Assembly (NCBI RefSeq): GCF_004365705.1
Contig: NZ_SOBN01000001.1
Coordinates: 3,520,001-3,584,000 of the forward strand
DNA from: Streptomyces sp. 846.5
GTDB lineage: Bacteria; Actinomycetota; Actinomycetes; Streptomycetales; Streptomycetaceae
Reading direction: 5' to 3'
Length of the DNA: 64,000 bases
The first letter of the stretch is position 1; every line of letters starts with the position of its first letter. Positions 11,002 to 19,108 of the stretch are shown here, piece after piece. The translations under genes and the position numbers were made by a program. Under the pieces are notes generated by a model that had not been told where the DNA came from, did not search any database, and was given only the letters and a program-made list of their open reading frames with translations.

Positions 11002-11526
11002 TCACCGCAGGTCGAGCCACATGAGGACGTCGTCGTACTCCTCGCCCGGCGCGACCCGGATGCCGCCGGGTATCCGGCCGACCTCCTTGTAGCCGCTGCG
11101 GCCGTAGAAGGTCTCCAGGCCGCGGCCCCCGCGCAGGGTCAGCTTCAGCCCGGACAGGCCCCAGCCCCGGGCGATCCGCTCGGCCTCGGCCAGCAGCTCG
11201 GCGCCGTAGCCGGCGCCCTGGAAGCGCGGGTGCACCATGACCCGCTTCAGCAGCTGCCAGTGCGTCATCAGCTCGAAGCGCTGGTTCTCGAAGAACAGCA
11301 GGGCGGCGAGCTCGCCGGTGTCCGCCTCACGGGCGATCAGCAGTCGGTCCGGGCCGTCCGCGACACCCGCGAACTGCTTCTCCGCCGTCGGGCGGACCCG
11401 CTCGACGGTGACCGGCGCGACGAAGCCGACGGCTCCGCCGGCATTGCTGACATCCGTCCAGAAGTCGATGATCCCGGCCCGGAGCTGCGGGGTGAGCTCC
11501 GGATCCAGGGTGAAGAGAAGTGCCAT
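11002..11526 (-). CDS. GNAT-family N-acetyltransferase
   Basis: A 174-residue acetyltransferase. The acetyl-CoA-binding motif A is visible as V-M-V-H-P-R-F-Q-G-A-G-Y-G-A-E-L-L-A-E-A-E at about 114-134 (R/Q-x-x-G-x-G/A pattern), followed by L-T-L-R-G-G-R-G-L-E-T-F-Y-G-R-S-G-Y. ATG start at 11526. It lies 32 bp downstream of mqnE on the same strand and may share its transcript. The substrate cannot be read from the sequence. Confidence 0.85.
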   Translation of the reverse strand: MALLFTLDPELTPQLRAGIIDFWTDVSNAGGAVGFVAPVTVERVRPTAEKQFAGVADGPDRLLIAREADTGELAALLFFENQRFELMTHWQLLKRVMVHPRFQGAGYGAELLAEAERIARGWGLSGLKLTLRGGRGLETFYGRSGYKEVGRIPGGIRVAPGEEYDDVLMWLDLR

Positions 11527-11558
11527 CGTGCGGGGAAATCCTCTGGTTCCTGTGGTTC

Positions 11559-12722
11559 CTAGAAGCGCATCGGCTGCGGGGTCTCGCGGCGGTCGGCGAC
11601 CGGGCCGTCGTACTCGCGGATGATCTCGTAGCGGGTGTTGCGCTCCACCGGACGGAAGCCGGCGTCGCGGATCAGGTCGAGCAGGTTGTCGCGGCTGAGC
11701 TTGTTCGGCGTGCCGAAGCCGTCCGCGTCGTGGGTGATCTTGTACTCGACGACCGAGCCGTCCATGTCGTCCGCGCCGTGATTGAGCATCAGCTGCGCGC
11801 CGTCCAGGCCGTGCATCACCCAGAACACCTTGACGTGCTGGACGTTGTCGAACAGCAGCCGCGACACCGCGAAGGTTTTGATCATGTCCGCGCCGGTGGC
11901 CATGGTGGTACGGGCCTGCAGCCGGTTGCGGACCACGCCGTCCTTGGAGTCGTGGAAGTCGTGCTGGTAGCGCAGCGGGATGAATACCTGGAAGCCGCCG
12001 GTCTCGTCCTGCAGTTCACGCAGCCGCAGCACGTGGTCCACCCGGTGCCGGGGCTCCTCGATGTGCCCGTAGAGCATGGTGCACGGGGTCTTCAGGCCCT
12101 TGGAGTGCGCCAGGCGGTGGATCCGCGACCAGTCCTCCCAGTGGGTGTCGTGGTCGACGATGTGCTGGCGCACCTCCCAGTCGAAGATCTCGGCGCCGCC
12201 GCCGGTCAGCGACTCCAGCCCGGCGTCGATCAGCTCGTCCAGGATCTCGCTGGCGGACAGCCCGGAGATCTTCTCGAACCAGTGGATCTCGGTGGCGGTG
12301 AAGCACTTCAGCGCGACGTTCGGCAGCGCGGCCTTCAGCTCGCGCAGCGACCGCGGGTAGTAGCGCCAGGGCAGCGTCGGGTGCAGGCCGTTGACGATGT
12401 GCAGCTCGGTGAGCTGGTCGTTCTCCATGGCCTTCGCCAGCCGCACGGCCTCCTCGATGCGCATGGTGTACGCGTCCTTCTCGCCCGGCTTGCGCTGGAA
12501 CGAGCAGTACGCGCAGGAGGCGCTGCAGACGTTGGTCATGTTGAGGTGGCGGTTGACGTTGAAGTGGACGACGTCGCCGTTCTTCTGCGTCCGCACATGG
12601 TGGGCCAGGCCGCCCAGCCAGGCCAGGTCGTCGGTCTCGTACAGGGCGATGCCGTCCTCGCGGGACAGCCGCTCCCCGGCGTAGACCTTCGCCTCGAGCT
12701 CCCGCTTCAGTCCTGCGTCCAT
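11559..12722 (-). CDS. mqnE: Aminofutalosine synthase MqnE
   Basis: Radical-SAM enzyme of the futalosine menaquinone route that joins the MqnA product to SAM, giving aminofutalosine. The 387-residue protein holds the cluster motif C-S-A-S-C-A-Y-C-S-F (CX3CX2C), then G-L-H-P-T-L-P-W-R-Y-Y, G-G-G-A-E-I-F and Y-G-H-I-E-E-P-x-H-R-V. The ATG at 12722 has GAGGG 5 bases upstream; an upstream in-frame ATG at 12743 has no such site. The window also carries ubiX, mqnP, mqnL, mqnB and mqnD; mqnA and mqnC were not seen. Confidence 0.93.
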   Translation of the reverse strand: MDAGLKRELEAKVYAGERLSREDGIALYETDDLAWLGGLAHHVRTQKNGDVVHFNVNRHLNMTNVCSASCAYCSFQRKPGEKDAYTMRIEEAVRLAKAMENDQLTELHIVNGLHPTLPWRYYPRSLRELKAALPNVALKCFTATEIHWFEKISGLSASEILDELIDAGLESLTGGGAEIFDWEVRQHIVDHDTHWEDWSRIHRLAHSKGLKTPCTMLYGHIEEPRHRVDHVLRLRELQDETGGFQVFIPLRYQHDFHDSKDGVVRNRLQARTTMATGADMIKTFAVSRLLFDNVQHVKVFWVMHGLDGAQLMLNHGADDMDGSVVEYKITHDADGFGTPNKLSRDNLLDLIRDAGFRPVERNTRYEIIREYDGPVADRRETPQPMRF

Positions 12723-12835
12723 CCGGCCCTCAGCCCTTTCCAACCTGCGCCACGTACCACCTGCACGACTTGCACGAGCCTACGCCCTCCCGTCGCCCGA
12801 CCCCCGCCCCCCATCGAAGCGCTTCGCGCTGCCAT

Positions 12836-13810
12836 TCATGTCTTCAGCAATTCCGCCAGCAACGCCGGGTCCACATTCCCCCCGCTGACCACCGCCGCGA
12901 CACTGCGCCCCTGCGGCAGCTGATCCGCGTGGTGCAGGTACGCCGCCGTGCTGACCGCGCCCGAGGGCTCGGCGACCAGCCGCCCGCGCCGGGCCAGCAC
13001 GGCCACGGTCGAGCGGATCTCGTCCTCGGTGACGGTGATGATGTCGTCCACGTAGGCCTGGACGTGCTCCCAGGGCAGCAGGCCGAGCGAGTTGGTACGC
13101 AGCCCGTCGGCGATGGTGCGGTGGGTCTGCTCGAACGGCCACACCTTCCGCTCGCCGGTACGGAAGCTCTCAGCCGCGTCCCCCGCCAGCTCCGGCTCGA
13201 CGCCGACGATCCGCACGCCCGGCATGGTCAGCTTCAGCGCGGCCGCGGTCCCGCCGATCAGCCCGCCGCCGCTGACCGGCACCAGCACCGTGCGCAGGTC
13301 CAGGTCCAGCGCGGTCGCGTCCTCCGCGAGCTCCAGACCGACCGTGCCCTGACCGGCGATGATGTACGGGTCGTCGTACGGCGGCACCCACACGTACCCG
13401 TGCTCGGCGACCAGATCGGCCGGGGTGGTGTCCCGCTCGCTCATGTGGACGAGGATCACCTCGGCGCCGAAGGACCGGGTGTTCTCGACCTTCACCGCCG
13501 GGGAGGTGTCCGGCATCACGATGACGGCCTTGATCCCCATAGCCCTCGCCGCATAGGCCACCGCCTGCGCGTGGTTGCCGCTCGACTGCGCGACCACGCC
13601 GCGCGCCCGCTCCTCCTCGGTCAGCACGGCCAGCCGGTTGTAGGCACCCCGGATCTTGAAGGCGCCGGTCGGCTGGAGGCTCTCCGGCTTGAGGTGCAGC
13701 GTGTGCGCGTCCGTCTCCGCCCAGGGGCAGGGCATCAGCGGCGTCCGCACCGCCACGCCGGCGATCCGCTTCTGCGCGTCGCGCAGGTCCTCCAGGGTCA
13801 CCAGGGCCAT
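12836..13810 (-). CDS. Threonine/serine ammonia-lyase
   Basis: A 324-residue fold-type II PLP enzyme deaminating threonine to 2-oxobutyrate. S-L-Q-P-T-G-A-F-K-I-R-G-A-Y-N carries the PLP Lys, S-S-G-N-H-A-Q-A-V-A is the asparagine loop and V-S-G-G-G-L-I-G-G binds the PLP phosphate. It lacks the roughly 90-residue ACT regulatory region of biosynthetic IlvA, so it is probably of the short catabolic type. It begins 7 bp after the lrp stop, so an lrp-lyase operon is likely. Serine racemase or broader dehydratase activity cannot be ruled out. Confidence 0.87.
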   Translation of the reverse strand: MALVTLEDLRDAQKRIAGVAVRTPLMPCPWAETDAHTLHLKPESLQPTGAFKIRGAYNRLAVLTEEERARGVVAQSSGNHAQAVAYAARAMGIKAVIVMPDTSPAVKVENTRSFGAEVILVHMSERDTTPADLVAEHGYVWVPPYDDPYIIAGQGTVGLELAEDATALDLDLRTVLVPVSGGGLIGGTAAALKLTMPGVRIVGVEPELAGDAAESFRTGERKVWPFEQTHRTIADGLRTNSLGLLPWEHVQAYVDDIITVTEDEIRSTVAVLARRGRLVAEPSGAVSTAAYLHHADQLPQGRSVAAVVSGGNVDPALLAELLKT

Positions 13811-13817
13811 CTGCGGG

Positions 13818-14378
13818 TCACGCCTTCCGCTCGGTCAACGCATCCGTGTCGGGCAGTTCGGTCGCCCGGTTCTCCCACTTGGTGGACAGCACCACCGTGG
13901 TCCGGGTCCGGGCGACGCCCCTGGTCCCGGAGAGCCGCTTCACGATGGACTCGAGTCCGTCCACGTCGGGCATCCGCACCTTGAGCATGTAGGAGTCGTC
14001 GCCGGCGATGAACCAGCAGTCCTCGACCTCGGAGAGGTCGCGCAGCCGGTGCGCCACGTCCTCGTGGTCGGCGGCGTCCGACAACTGAAGACCGATCAGC
14101 GCGGTCACGCCCAACCCCAGCGAGGCCGGGTTCACCGTCGCGCGGTAGCCGGTGATGATGCCCGCCTGCTCCAGGCGGTTGATGCGATCGGTGACGCTGG
14201 GGCCCGAGAGGCCCACCAGCCGCCCCAGCTCGGCGTAGGACGCCCGTCCGTTCTCGCGCAGCGCCTGGATGAGCTGTCTGTCCACCGCGTCCATGCTGGA
14301 ATACCGCGCCTTCCGATCGTTGGGCAACCAGGCGACATTATCCGGAATCGAAGACTCCTGGGCTGTCGACCCTGACAT
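13818..14378 (-). CDS. Lrp/AsnC-family regulator
   Basis: A winged-helix domain (D-R-Q-L-I-Q-A-L-R-E-N-G-R-A-S-Y-A-E-L-G, then G-L-S-G-P-S-V-T-D-R-I-N-R-L-E) is followed by a RAM ligand-binding domain (about 85-165). The most upstream ATG gives 186 residues; an ATG at 14294 would begin directly at the conserved M-D-A-V-D-R but has only a distant GGAAGG. It sits 7 bp upstream of the threonine dehydratase gene. This suggests an amino-acid-responsive regulator of that gene, by analogy with Lrp partners. Confidence 0.87.
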   Translation of the reverse strand: MSGSTAQESSIPDNVAWLPNDRKARYSSMDAVDRQLIQALRENGRASYAELGRLVGLSGPSVTDRINRLEQAGIITGYRATVNPASLGLGVTALIGLQLSDAADHEDVAHRLRDLSEVEDCWFIAGDDSYMLKVRMPDVDGLESIVKRLSGTRGVARTRTTVVLSTKWENRATELPDTDALTERKA

Positions 14379-14415
14379 CCCAACGACAATACCCCGGGAA
14401 CGTGAGCTGCCTCAC

Positions 14416-15132
14416 TCAGGCATCGGCCCGCCTGCCCGTACCCAGCTCCCCGACCCAGCGCCGATAGAGGTCATGCGGCACTCCAGCCGCATCCAGCACC
14501 CGCCCCGCGACGAAGTCCACCAACTGCTGGGCGCTGCGGGTCCCGGCGTAGAACCCGGGCGAGGCGGGCAGCACCACCGCCCCCGCCTCGTCCAGCGCGA
14601 CCAGTTGACGCAGCGTCTGGCCGCTCAGCGGCGTCTCCCGCAGGCACACCACCAGCCGCCGCCGCTCCTTGAGCGTGACGCTCGCGGCGCGCTGCAGCAG
14701 GTCCTTCGACAGCCCGAGTGCGATCCCGGCCACGGCTGCCGTACTGCACGGCACCACCAGCATCCCCTTGGCGGGGTAGGAGCCGCTGGAAGGCCCGGCC
14801 GCCAGGTCGCCGGCGGCCCAGTAGCGCACCCCGTCCAGGCTCTCCACCTGCGGTTTCCCCGAGTCGAGCGACTGCTCCAGCCACTCCCGGAGGTCCACCT
14901 CCCAGTGCCCGTCCCGGAAGGAGATCCCGGTCTCGTCCAGCACCGTCAGCCGCGCCGCCCGGCTCACCATCAGGTCCACGGCCTCCCCGGCCGCCAGCAA
15001 CCCGCGCACCACCGCCGCCGCGTACGCCGTCCCGGACGCCCCGGAAACCCCGACCACCCACGGCTCGCGCTGCTGCTGTCGTTCTCGCTCCACCCGTCCG
15101 ACACTACCCGGGGCGGGGCGCCGCCCCCTCAC
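14416..15132 (-). CDS. ubiX: UbiX-type flavin prenyltransferase
   Basis: Makes the prenylated FMN cofactor needed by UbiD-type decarboxylases such as the MqnL encoded nearby. V-V-G-V-S-G-A-S-G-T-A-Y-A is the FMN-binding start, P-A-K-G-M-L-V-V-P-C-S-T-A-A-V-A-G-I-A follows, then L-K-E-R-R-R-L-V-V-C-L-R-E-T-P-L. The GTG at 15132 overlaps the stop of the oxidoreductase gene (GTGA). An in-frame GTG at 15093, 7 bases after a TAGTGT box, could be a leaderless start closer to the conserved fold. The call is sure, the start is not. Confidence 0.9.
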   Translation of the reverse strand: MRGRRPAPGSVGRVERERQQQREPWVVGVSGASGTAYAAAVVRGLLAAGEAVDLMVSRAARLTVLDETGISFRDGHWEVDLREWLEQSLDSGKPQVESLDGVRYWAAGDLAAGPSSGSYPAKGMLVVPCSTAAVAGIALGLSKDLLQRAASVTLKERRRLVVCLRETPLSGQTLRQLVALDEAGAVVLPASPGFYAGTRSAQQLVDFVAGRVLDAAGVPHDLYRRWVGELGTGRRADA

Positions 15133-16061
15133 ACCGTCAGCACCACCTTCCCCCGAACATGTCCGCCCTCGATCACCCCGTGCGCCTTGGCCGCGTCCGC
15201 GAGGTCGAAGGTCTGCTCGACGTACGGGCGCAGCTGTCCCGTCTCGACCAGGGCGTTCAGCGACTCCAGCCCTACCACGTCCGGCTCTACCGAGATGCCC
15301 GCGAAGCGGACGCCCGCCGTCTCCGCCGCCCGCGCCAGCTCGGCGTCGGCCTTGTCGACGGCGGTGACCAGGATGCCGCCGTGGCGCAGCGTGGCGACCG
15401 AGCGCCGGCCGGTGTCGCCGCCGACGGTTTCGATGACGGCGTCGACGTCCCGTACCACCGCCGCAAAGTCGGTCGCGCGGTAGTCGACGGTCTCGTCGGC
15501 GCCGAGTTCCCGCAGGAAGGGGTGCTTGGCGGCGCTCGCCGTCGCAATGACGTATGCGCCGCGCGCCTTGGCGATCTGGACGGCGAGGTGACCGACACCG
15601 CCACCGGCGCCGTGGATGAGCACGCGCTGCCCTTCGCCCACCGCCGCGATGTCCACCAGCATCTGCCAGGCCGTCAGGCCGGCCAGTGGGAGGGCGGCGG
15701 CCTCGACGTGGCTGAGGCCGGCCGGCTTGCGGACGAGCTGCCGCGAGGGCGCGGCCACGTACTCGGCGTAGCCGTCCGCAGCACGGGGGAAGTACGGCAT
15801 CCCGTACACCTCGTCACCGACCTGGAACCGGTTGACGCCGGGGTCGACCTCCGCCACGACGCCGGAGACGTCCCAGCCGAGGGTGAAGGGCGGCTGCCCG
15901 ATCAGTGCGAAGGCCCCGGCGCGGATCACCGCCTCGACCGGGTTGATGCCGACCGCCTGCACCCGGACCAGCACTTCGGTGGGGCCCGGGACCGGTCGTG
16001 GCGCCTCGGTGAGCTCTAGGACCTCGGGGCCGCCGAAGGACTTCTGAGTGATCGCACGCAT
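15129..16061 (-). CDS. Zinc-independent quinone oxidoreductase (NADPH-type MDR)
   Basis: A 310-residue medium-chain dehydrogenase/reductase. The GroES-like N-terminal part shows G-W-D-V-S-G-V-V-A-E-V; the Rossmann motif G-A-G-G-G-V-G-H-L-A-V-Q-I-A lies at about 151-164. Structural and catalytic zinc cysteines are absent, as in quinone reductases. ATG 16061 has GAGG 8 bases upstream. It is divergent from an HxlR regulator across a 100-bp gap with palindromes, a common redox-stress pairing. The electron acceptor is unknown. Confidence 0.88.
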   Translation of the reverse strand: MRAITQKSFGGPEVLELTEAPRPVPGPTEVLVRVQAVGINPVEAVIRAGAFALIGQPPFTLGWDVSGVVAEVDPGVNRFQVGDEVYGMPYFPRAADGYAEYVAAPSRQLVRKPAGLSHVEAAALPLAGLTAWQMLVDIAAVGEGQRVLIHGAGGGVGHLAVQIAKARGAYVIATASAAKHPFLRELGADETVDYRATDFAAVVRDVDAVIETVGGDTGRRSVATLRHGGILVTAVDKADAELARAAETAGVRFAGISVEPDVVGLESLNALVETGQLRPYVEQTFDLADAAKAHGVIEGGHVRGKVVLTV

Positions 16062-16144
16062 GGGAGTTACCTCGTCAGTCAGAGGGAGAAGTCGATGTCC
16101 TCATCCTGCGATCCTCAGTACCTGTTGAACAGAAGGCACCTGAA

Positions 16145-16160
16145 AGGTATATAGGTACCT
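16145..16160. promoter_or_regulatory. Candidate HxlR operator
   Basis: AGGTATATAGGTACCT immediately upstream of the HxlR ATG contains the palindrome AGGTACCT and a second AGGTA half-site. It lies in the shared divergent intergenic region, where an autoregulating HxlR protein would be expected to bind. Confidence 0.45.
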
Positions 16161-16161
16161 C

Positions 16162-16578
16162 ATGGGTACTACTTCTGATCTGCGATTCTTCGGCGGCGCC
16201 GATGCATACCTGGCAGCCTGCCCGTCCCGACAGATTCTCGACGTGCTCGCCAACAAGTGGACCATGCTGGTCATGGGCGCCCTGGGCGACGGTCCGCTGC
16301 GTTTCGGCGTGCTGCGGCGCCGGCTCGACGGCATCACCCAGAAGATGCTGACCCAGACCCTGCGCAATCTGGAGCGCGACGGTCTGGTCACCCGCACCGT
16401 CTACCCGACGATCCCGCCCCGGGTGGAGTACGCCGCGACGGAGTTGGGGCGGAGCGTGGCCGGGTTGCTGTCCTCGATCCGCGAGTGGTCCGAGATCCAC
16501 ATCGACACCGTCCTCGACGCCCGCGCCGCCTACGACGAACGCGCGGCCCAGGAGGTCGAGCCGGTAGCGACGGGGTAG
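16162..16578 (+). CDS. HxlR-family winged-helix regulator
   Basis: A 138-residue regulator with the hallmark C-P-S-R-Q-I-L-D-V-L-A-N-K-W-T-M-L-V start (Cys at about residue 20), R-F-G-V-L-R-R-R-L-D-G-I-T-Q-K-M-L-T-Q-T-L-R-N-L-E-R-D-G-L recognition region and the P-x-R-V-E-Y wing. The N-terminal Cys of this family can sense electrophiles or quinones. It is transcribed away from the quinone oxidoreductase and probably represses it, inferred from context. Confidence 0.9.
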   Translation: MGTTSDLRFFGGADAYLAACPSRQILDVLANKWTMLVMGALGDGPLRFGVLRRRLDGITQKMLTQTLRNLERDGLVTRTVYPTIPPRVEYAATELGRSVAGLLSSIREWSEIHIDTVLDARAAYDERAAQEVEPVATG

Positions 16579-16597
16579 GCGGGTGCCGAAAGGCGCC

Positions 16598-17506
16598 TCA
16601 GAGCCCCAGTCCGCGCAGCACCAGGTCCAGCAGGGCGAAGGCGAAGAGGGAGATCCCGACGAAGCCGTTGACCTGGAAGAAGGCCCGGTTGAGCCGGGAC
16701 AGGTCGCCGGGCTTGACGATGGAGTGCTCGTAGACGAAGGCGCAGCACACCACGACCAGGCCCAGCCAGAAGGCCCACCCGGCGTCGGTGAGCACCGCGA
16801 ACCAGCCGAGCAGCAGCACCGTCACCAGGTGCGCCCCGCGAGCGCCCCGGAGCGCGGCGTCCACGCCGAAGCGGGCCGGGACCGAGCGCACGCCGTCGGC
16901 GCGGTCGGCGGCGACGTCCTGGCAGCCGAAGATCAGGTCGAAGCCGCCGATCCAGACGCCCACCGCAAGGCCGAGGACCAGGGCGTCCCAGGACCAGGTC
17001 CCGGTGACCGCCAGCCAGGCCCCGATCGGGCCCATGGCCTGGGCCAGGCCCAGGATGGCGTGCGGGAAGTCGGTGAACCGCTTGCCGTAGGGGTAGACCA
17101 CCATCGGGATGACCGCGATCGGGGCCAGCGCCAGGCAGAGCGGGTTGAGCAGCGCGGCGGCGCCGAGGAAGACCACCAGCGCCACCGCGGAGCCCGCGTA
17201 GGCGGTGCGCAACGACACCGCGCCGGTGACGAGTTCGCGCCCGGCGGTGCGCGGGTTGCGGGCGTCGATCTCGCGGTCGATGATCCGGTTCGCCGCCATG
17301 GCGAAGGTGCGCAGCCCGACCATGGCGAGGGTCACCAGCAGCAGTTGCAGCCAGTGGACCGTCCCGTTCTCCAGGAACATGGCGGTGAGGGCGGCGATGT
17401 AGGCGAAGGGCAGGGCGAAGACCGAGTGCTCGATCATCACCAGCCGCAGAAAGGCCTTGGTCCTGCCCGGTGTCTCGACGACCGGGACGGCGGCGGTGGC
17501 GCTCAC
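16598..17506 (-). CDS. mqnP: Menaquinone-pathway prenyltransferase MqnP (UbiA family)
   Basis: A 302-residue integral membrane prenyltransferase with about eight hydrophobic helices. The first Asp-rich motif N-R-I-I-D-R-E-I-D follows M-A-A, and the second, D-x-x-F-G-x-Q-D-V-A-A-D-R-A-D-G, is seen as D-L-I-F-G-C-Q-D. It attaches the polyprenyl chain to the naphthoate precursor in the futalosine route. The GTG start overlaps the mqnL stop (GTGA at 17503-17506), so decarboxylase and prenyltransferase are coupled. Confidence 0.9.
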   Translation of the reverse strand: MSATAAVPVVETPGRTKAFLRLVMIEHSVFALPFAYIAALTAMFLENGTVHWLQLLLVTLAMVGLRTFAMAANRIIDREIDARNPRTAGRELVTGAVSLRTAYAGSAVALVVFLGAAALLNPLCLALAPIAVIPMVVYPYGKRFTDFPHAILGLAQAMGPIGAWLAVTGTWSWDALVLGLAVGVWIGGFDLIFGCQDVAADRADGVRSVPARFGVDAALRGARGAHLVTVLLLGWFAVLTDAGWAFWLGLVVVCCAFVYEHSIVKPGDLSRLNRAFFQVNGFVGISLFAFALLDLVLRGLGL

Positions 17507-18960
17507 AGCCCGTACTCCTTCCAGCGACGGGAGACCGTCGCGGCCGTTTCAGGGTCCGAGGCGACCATCTCCGGCCAGCCCCCGTCCCTGGTGTACCCCT
17601 CCTCGGGGAGCTTACGGGTGGCGTCGATCCCGGCCTTGCCGCCCCAGAACTGCTGGTACGAGGCATGGTCCAGATGGTCCACCGGGCCCTCGACCACGCT
17701 CAGGTCGCGGCTGTAGTCGACGTTGCCGAGAGCCCGCCAGGCCACCTCCTGGTAGTCGTGGACGTCGCAGTCGGCGTCCACCACCACGATCAGCTTGGTG
17801 AGCGACATCATGTGGGCCCCCCAGATGGCGTGCGTCACCTTCTGGGCGTGCTTGGGGTACTTCTTGTCGATCGAGACGATCACGCAGTTGTGGAAGCCGC
17901 CGGCCTCGGGCAGGTCGTAGTCGACGATGTCCGGGACGATGATCTTCAGCAGCGGCAGGAAGAAGCGCTCGGTGAACTTCCCCAGCGGGCCGTCCTCCGT
18001 CGGCGGGCGGCCGACCACGATCGACTGCAGCAGCGGACGGGAGCGCATCGTCACGCAGTCGATGGTGAGGGCCGGGAACGGCTCCTGCGGGGTGTAGAAG
18101 CCGGTGTGGTCGCCGAACGGGCCCTCCGGCAGGGTCACCCCCGGCTCCAGCCAGCCTTCGAGCACCACCTCGGCGTCGGCCGGAACCTGCAGCGGCACGG
18201 TCTTGCAGTCCACCATCCGCACCCGCTCACCGGCGACGAAGCCGGCGAACAGGTACTCGTCGATGTCGCCGGGCAGCGGCGCGGTCGCCGCGTAGGTCAC
18301 CGCCGGCGGGCAGCCGAAGGCGATCGCGACCGGCAGCCGCTCGCCGCGCTTCGCGGCGACGGCGGCGTGGTTGCGGCTGTCCTTGTGGATCTGCCAGTGC
18401 ATGCCGATGGTGCGCCGGTCGTGGCGCTGCAGCCGGTAGAGGCCCAGATTGCGGATGCCGCTGTCCGGGTCCTTGGTGTGAGTGAGGCCCAGGTTGAAGA
18501 AGGAGCCGCCGTCGCCCGGCCAGGTGAACAGCGCGGGCAGCGCGTCCAGGTCCACCTGGTCGCCGGTCAGCACCACCTGCTGCACCGGCGCGTCGCCCGG
18601 CTTCACCTTCTTCGGCGGGACGTGGGTCATCCCGGCCAGCTTGCCGAAGGCGTCCCGCACCCCGGTGAAGCCGTGCGGCAGCTCCGGCTTCAGCAGGCCG
18701 GCGATCTTCTCCGAGATGTCCTCCGCCGACTTCAGGCCCAGCGCCTTGGCCAGCCGCCGCTCCGTCCCGAAGACGTTCATCGCCAGCGGCATCGAGGCGC
18801 CCTTGACGTTCTCGAAGAGCAGCGCGGGGCCCTTGGCCTTCTGTACCCGGTCGACGATCTCCCCGATCTCCAGGTACGGGTCCACCTCCACCTTGATCCG
18901 CCGGAGGTCGCCCTCCCGTTCCAGCGCCCGAAGAAAGGACCGAAGATCGTCGTATGCCAT
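17503..18960 (-). CDS. mqnL: Menaquinone biosynthesis decarboxylase MqnL (UbiD family)
   Basis: A 485-residue UbiD-type decarboxylase using prenylated FMN. Seen are Y-D-D-L-R-S-F-L-R-A-L-E-R-E-G-D-L, G-P-A-L-L-F-E-N-V-K-G, P-E-G-P-F-G-D-H-T-G-F-Y-T (E and D of the E-R-E/active site region) and H-A-I-W-G-A-H-M-M-S. It acts on the naphthoate intermediate before or with prenylation by MqnP. The ATG start at 18960 lies about 150 bp from the divergent permease gene. Confidence 0.9.
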   Translation of the reverse strand: MAYDDLRSFLRALEREGDLRRIKVEVDPYLEIGEIVDRVQKAKGPALLFENVKGASMPLAMNVFGTERRLAKALGLKSAEDISEKIAGLLKPELPHGFTGVRDAFGKLAGMTHVPPKKVKPGDAPVQQVVLTGDQVDLDALPALFTWPGDGGSFFNLGLTHTKDPDSGIRNLGLYRLQRHDRRTIGMHWQIHKDSRNHAAVAAKRGERLPVAIAFGCPPAVTYAATAPLPGDIDEYLFAGFVAGERVRMVDCKTVPLQVPADAEVVLEGWLEPGVTLPEGPFGDHTGFYTPQEPFPALTIDCVTMRSRPLLQSIVVGRPPTEDGPLGKFTERFFLPLLKIIVPDIVDYDLPEAGGFHNCVIVSIDKKYPKHAQKVTHAIWGAHMMSLTKLIVVVDADCDVHDYQEVAWRALGNVDYSRDLSVVEGPVDHLDHASYQQFWGGKAGIDATRKLPEEGYTRDGGWPEMVASDPETAATVSRRWKEYGL

Positions 18961-19108
18961 ACGTGCCAGTATCGTCCACGGGCTAGGCTGCCCCGCACGG
19001 ACACCGCCCGTAACGCACCGTGCGACGTACAGAACGTACGCAGTAACCCCGCGTAGACCCGTCGTTCCGACCGTTTACGGGTCGCTGACGCACCCCGACA
19101 CTGACCCT

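Noticed and set aside
18482..19108. N-terminal extension of the permease
   Set aside because: Antisense to mqnL; the permease start at 19109 gives the normal NCS1 layout.
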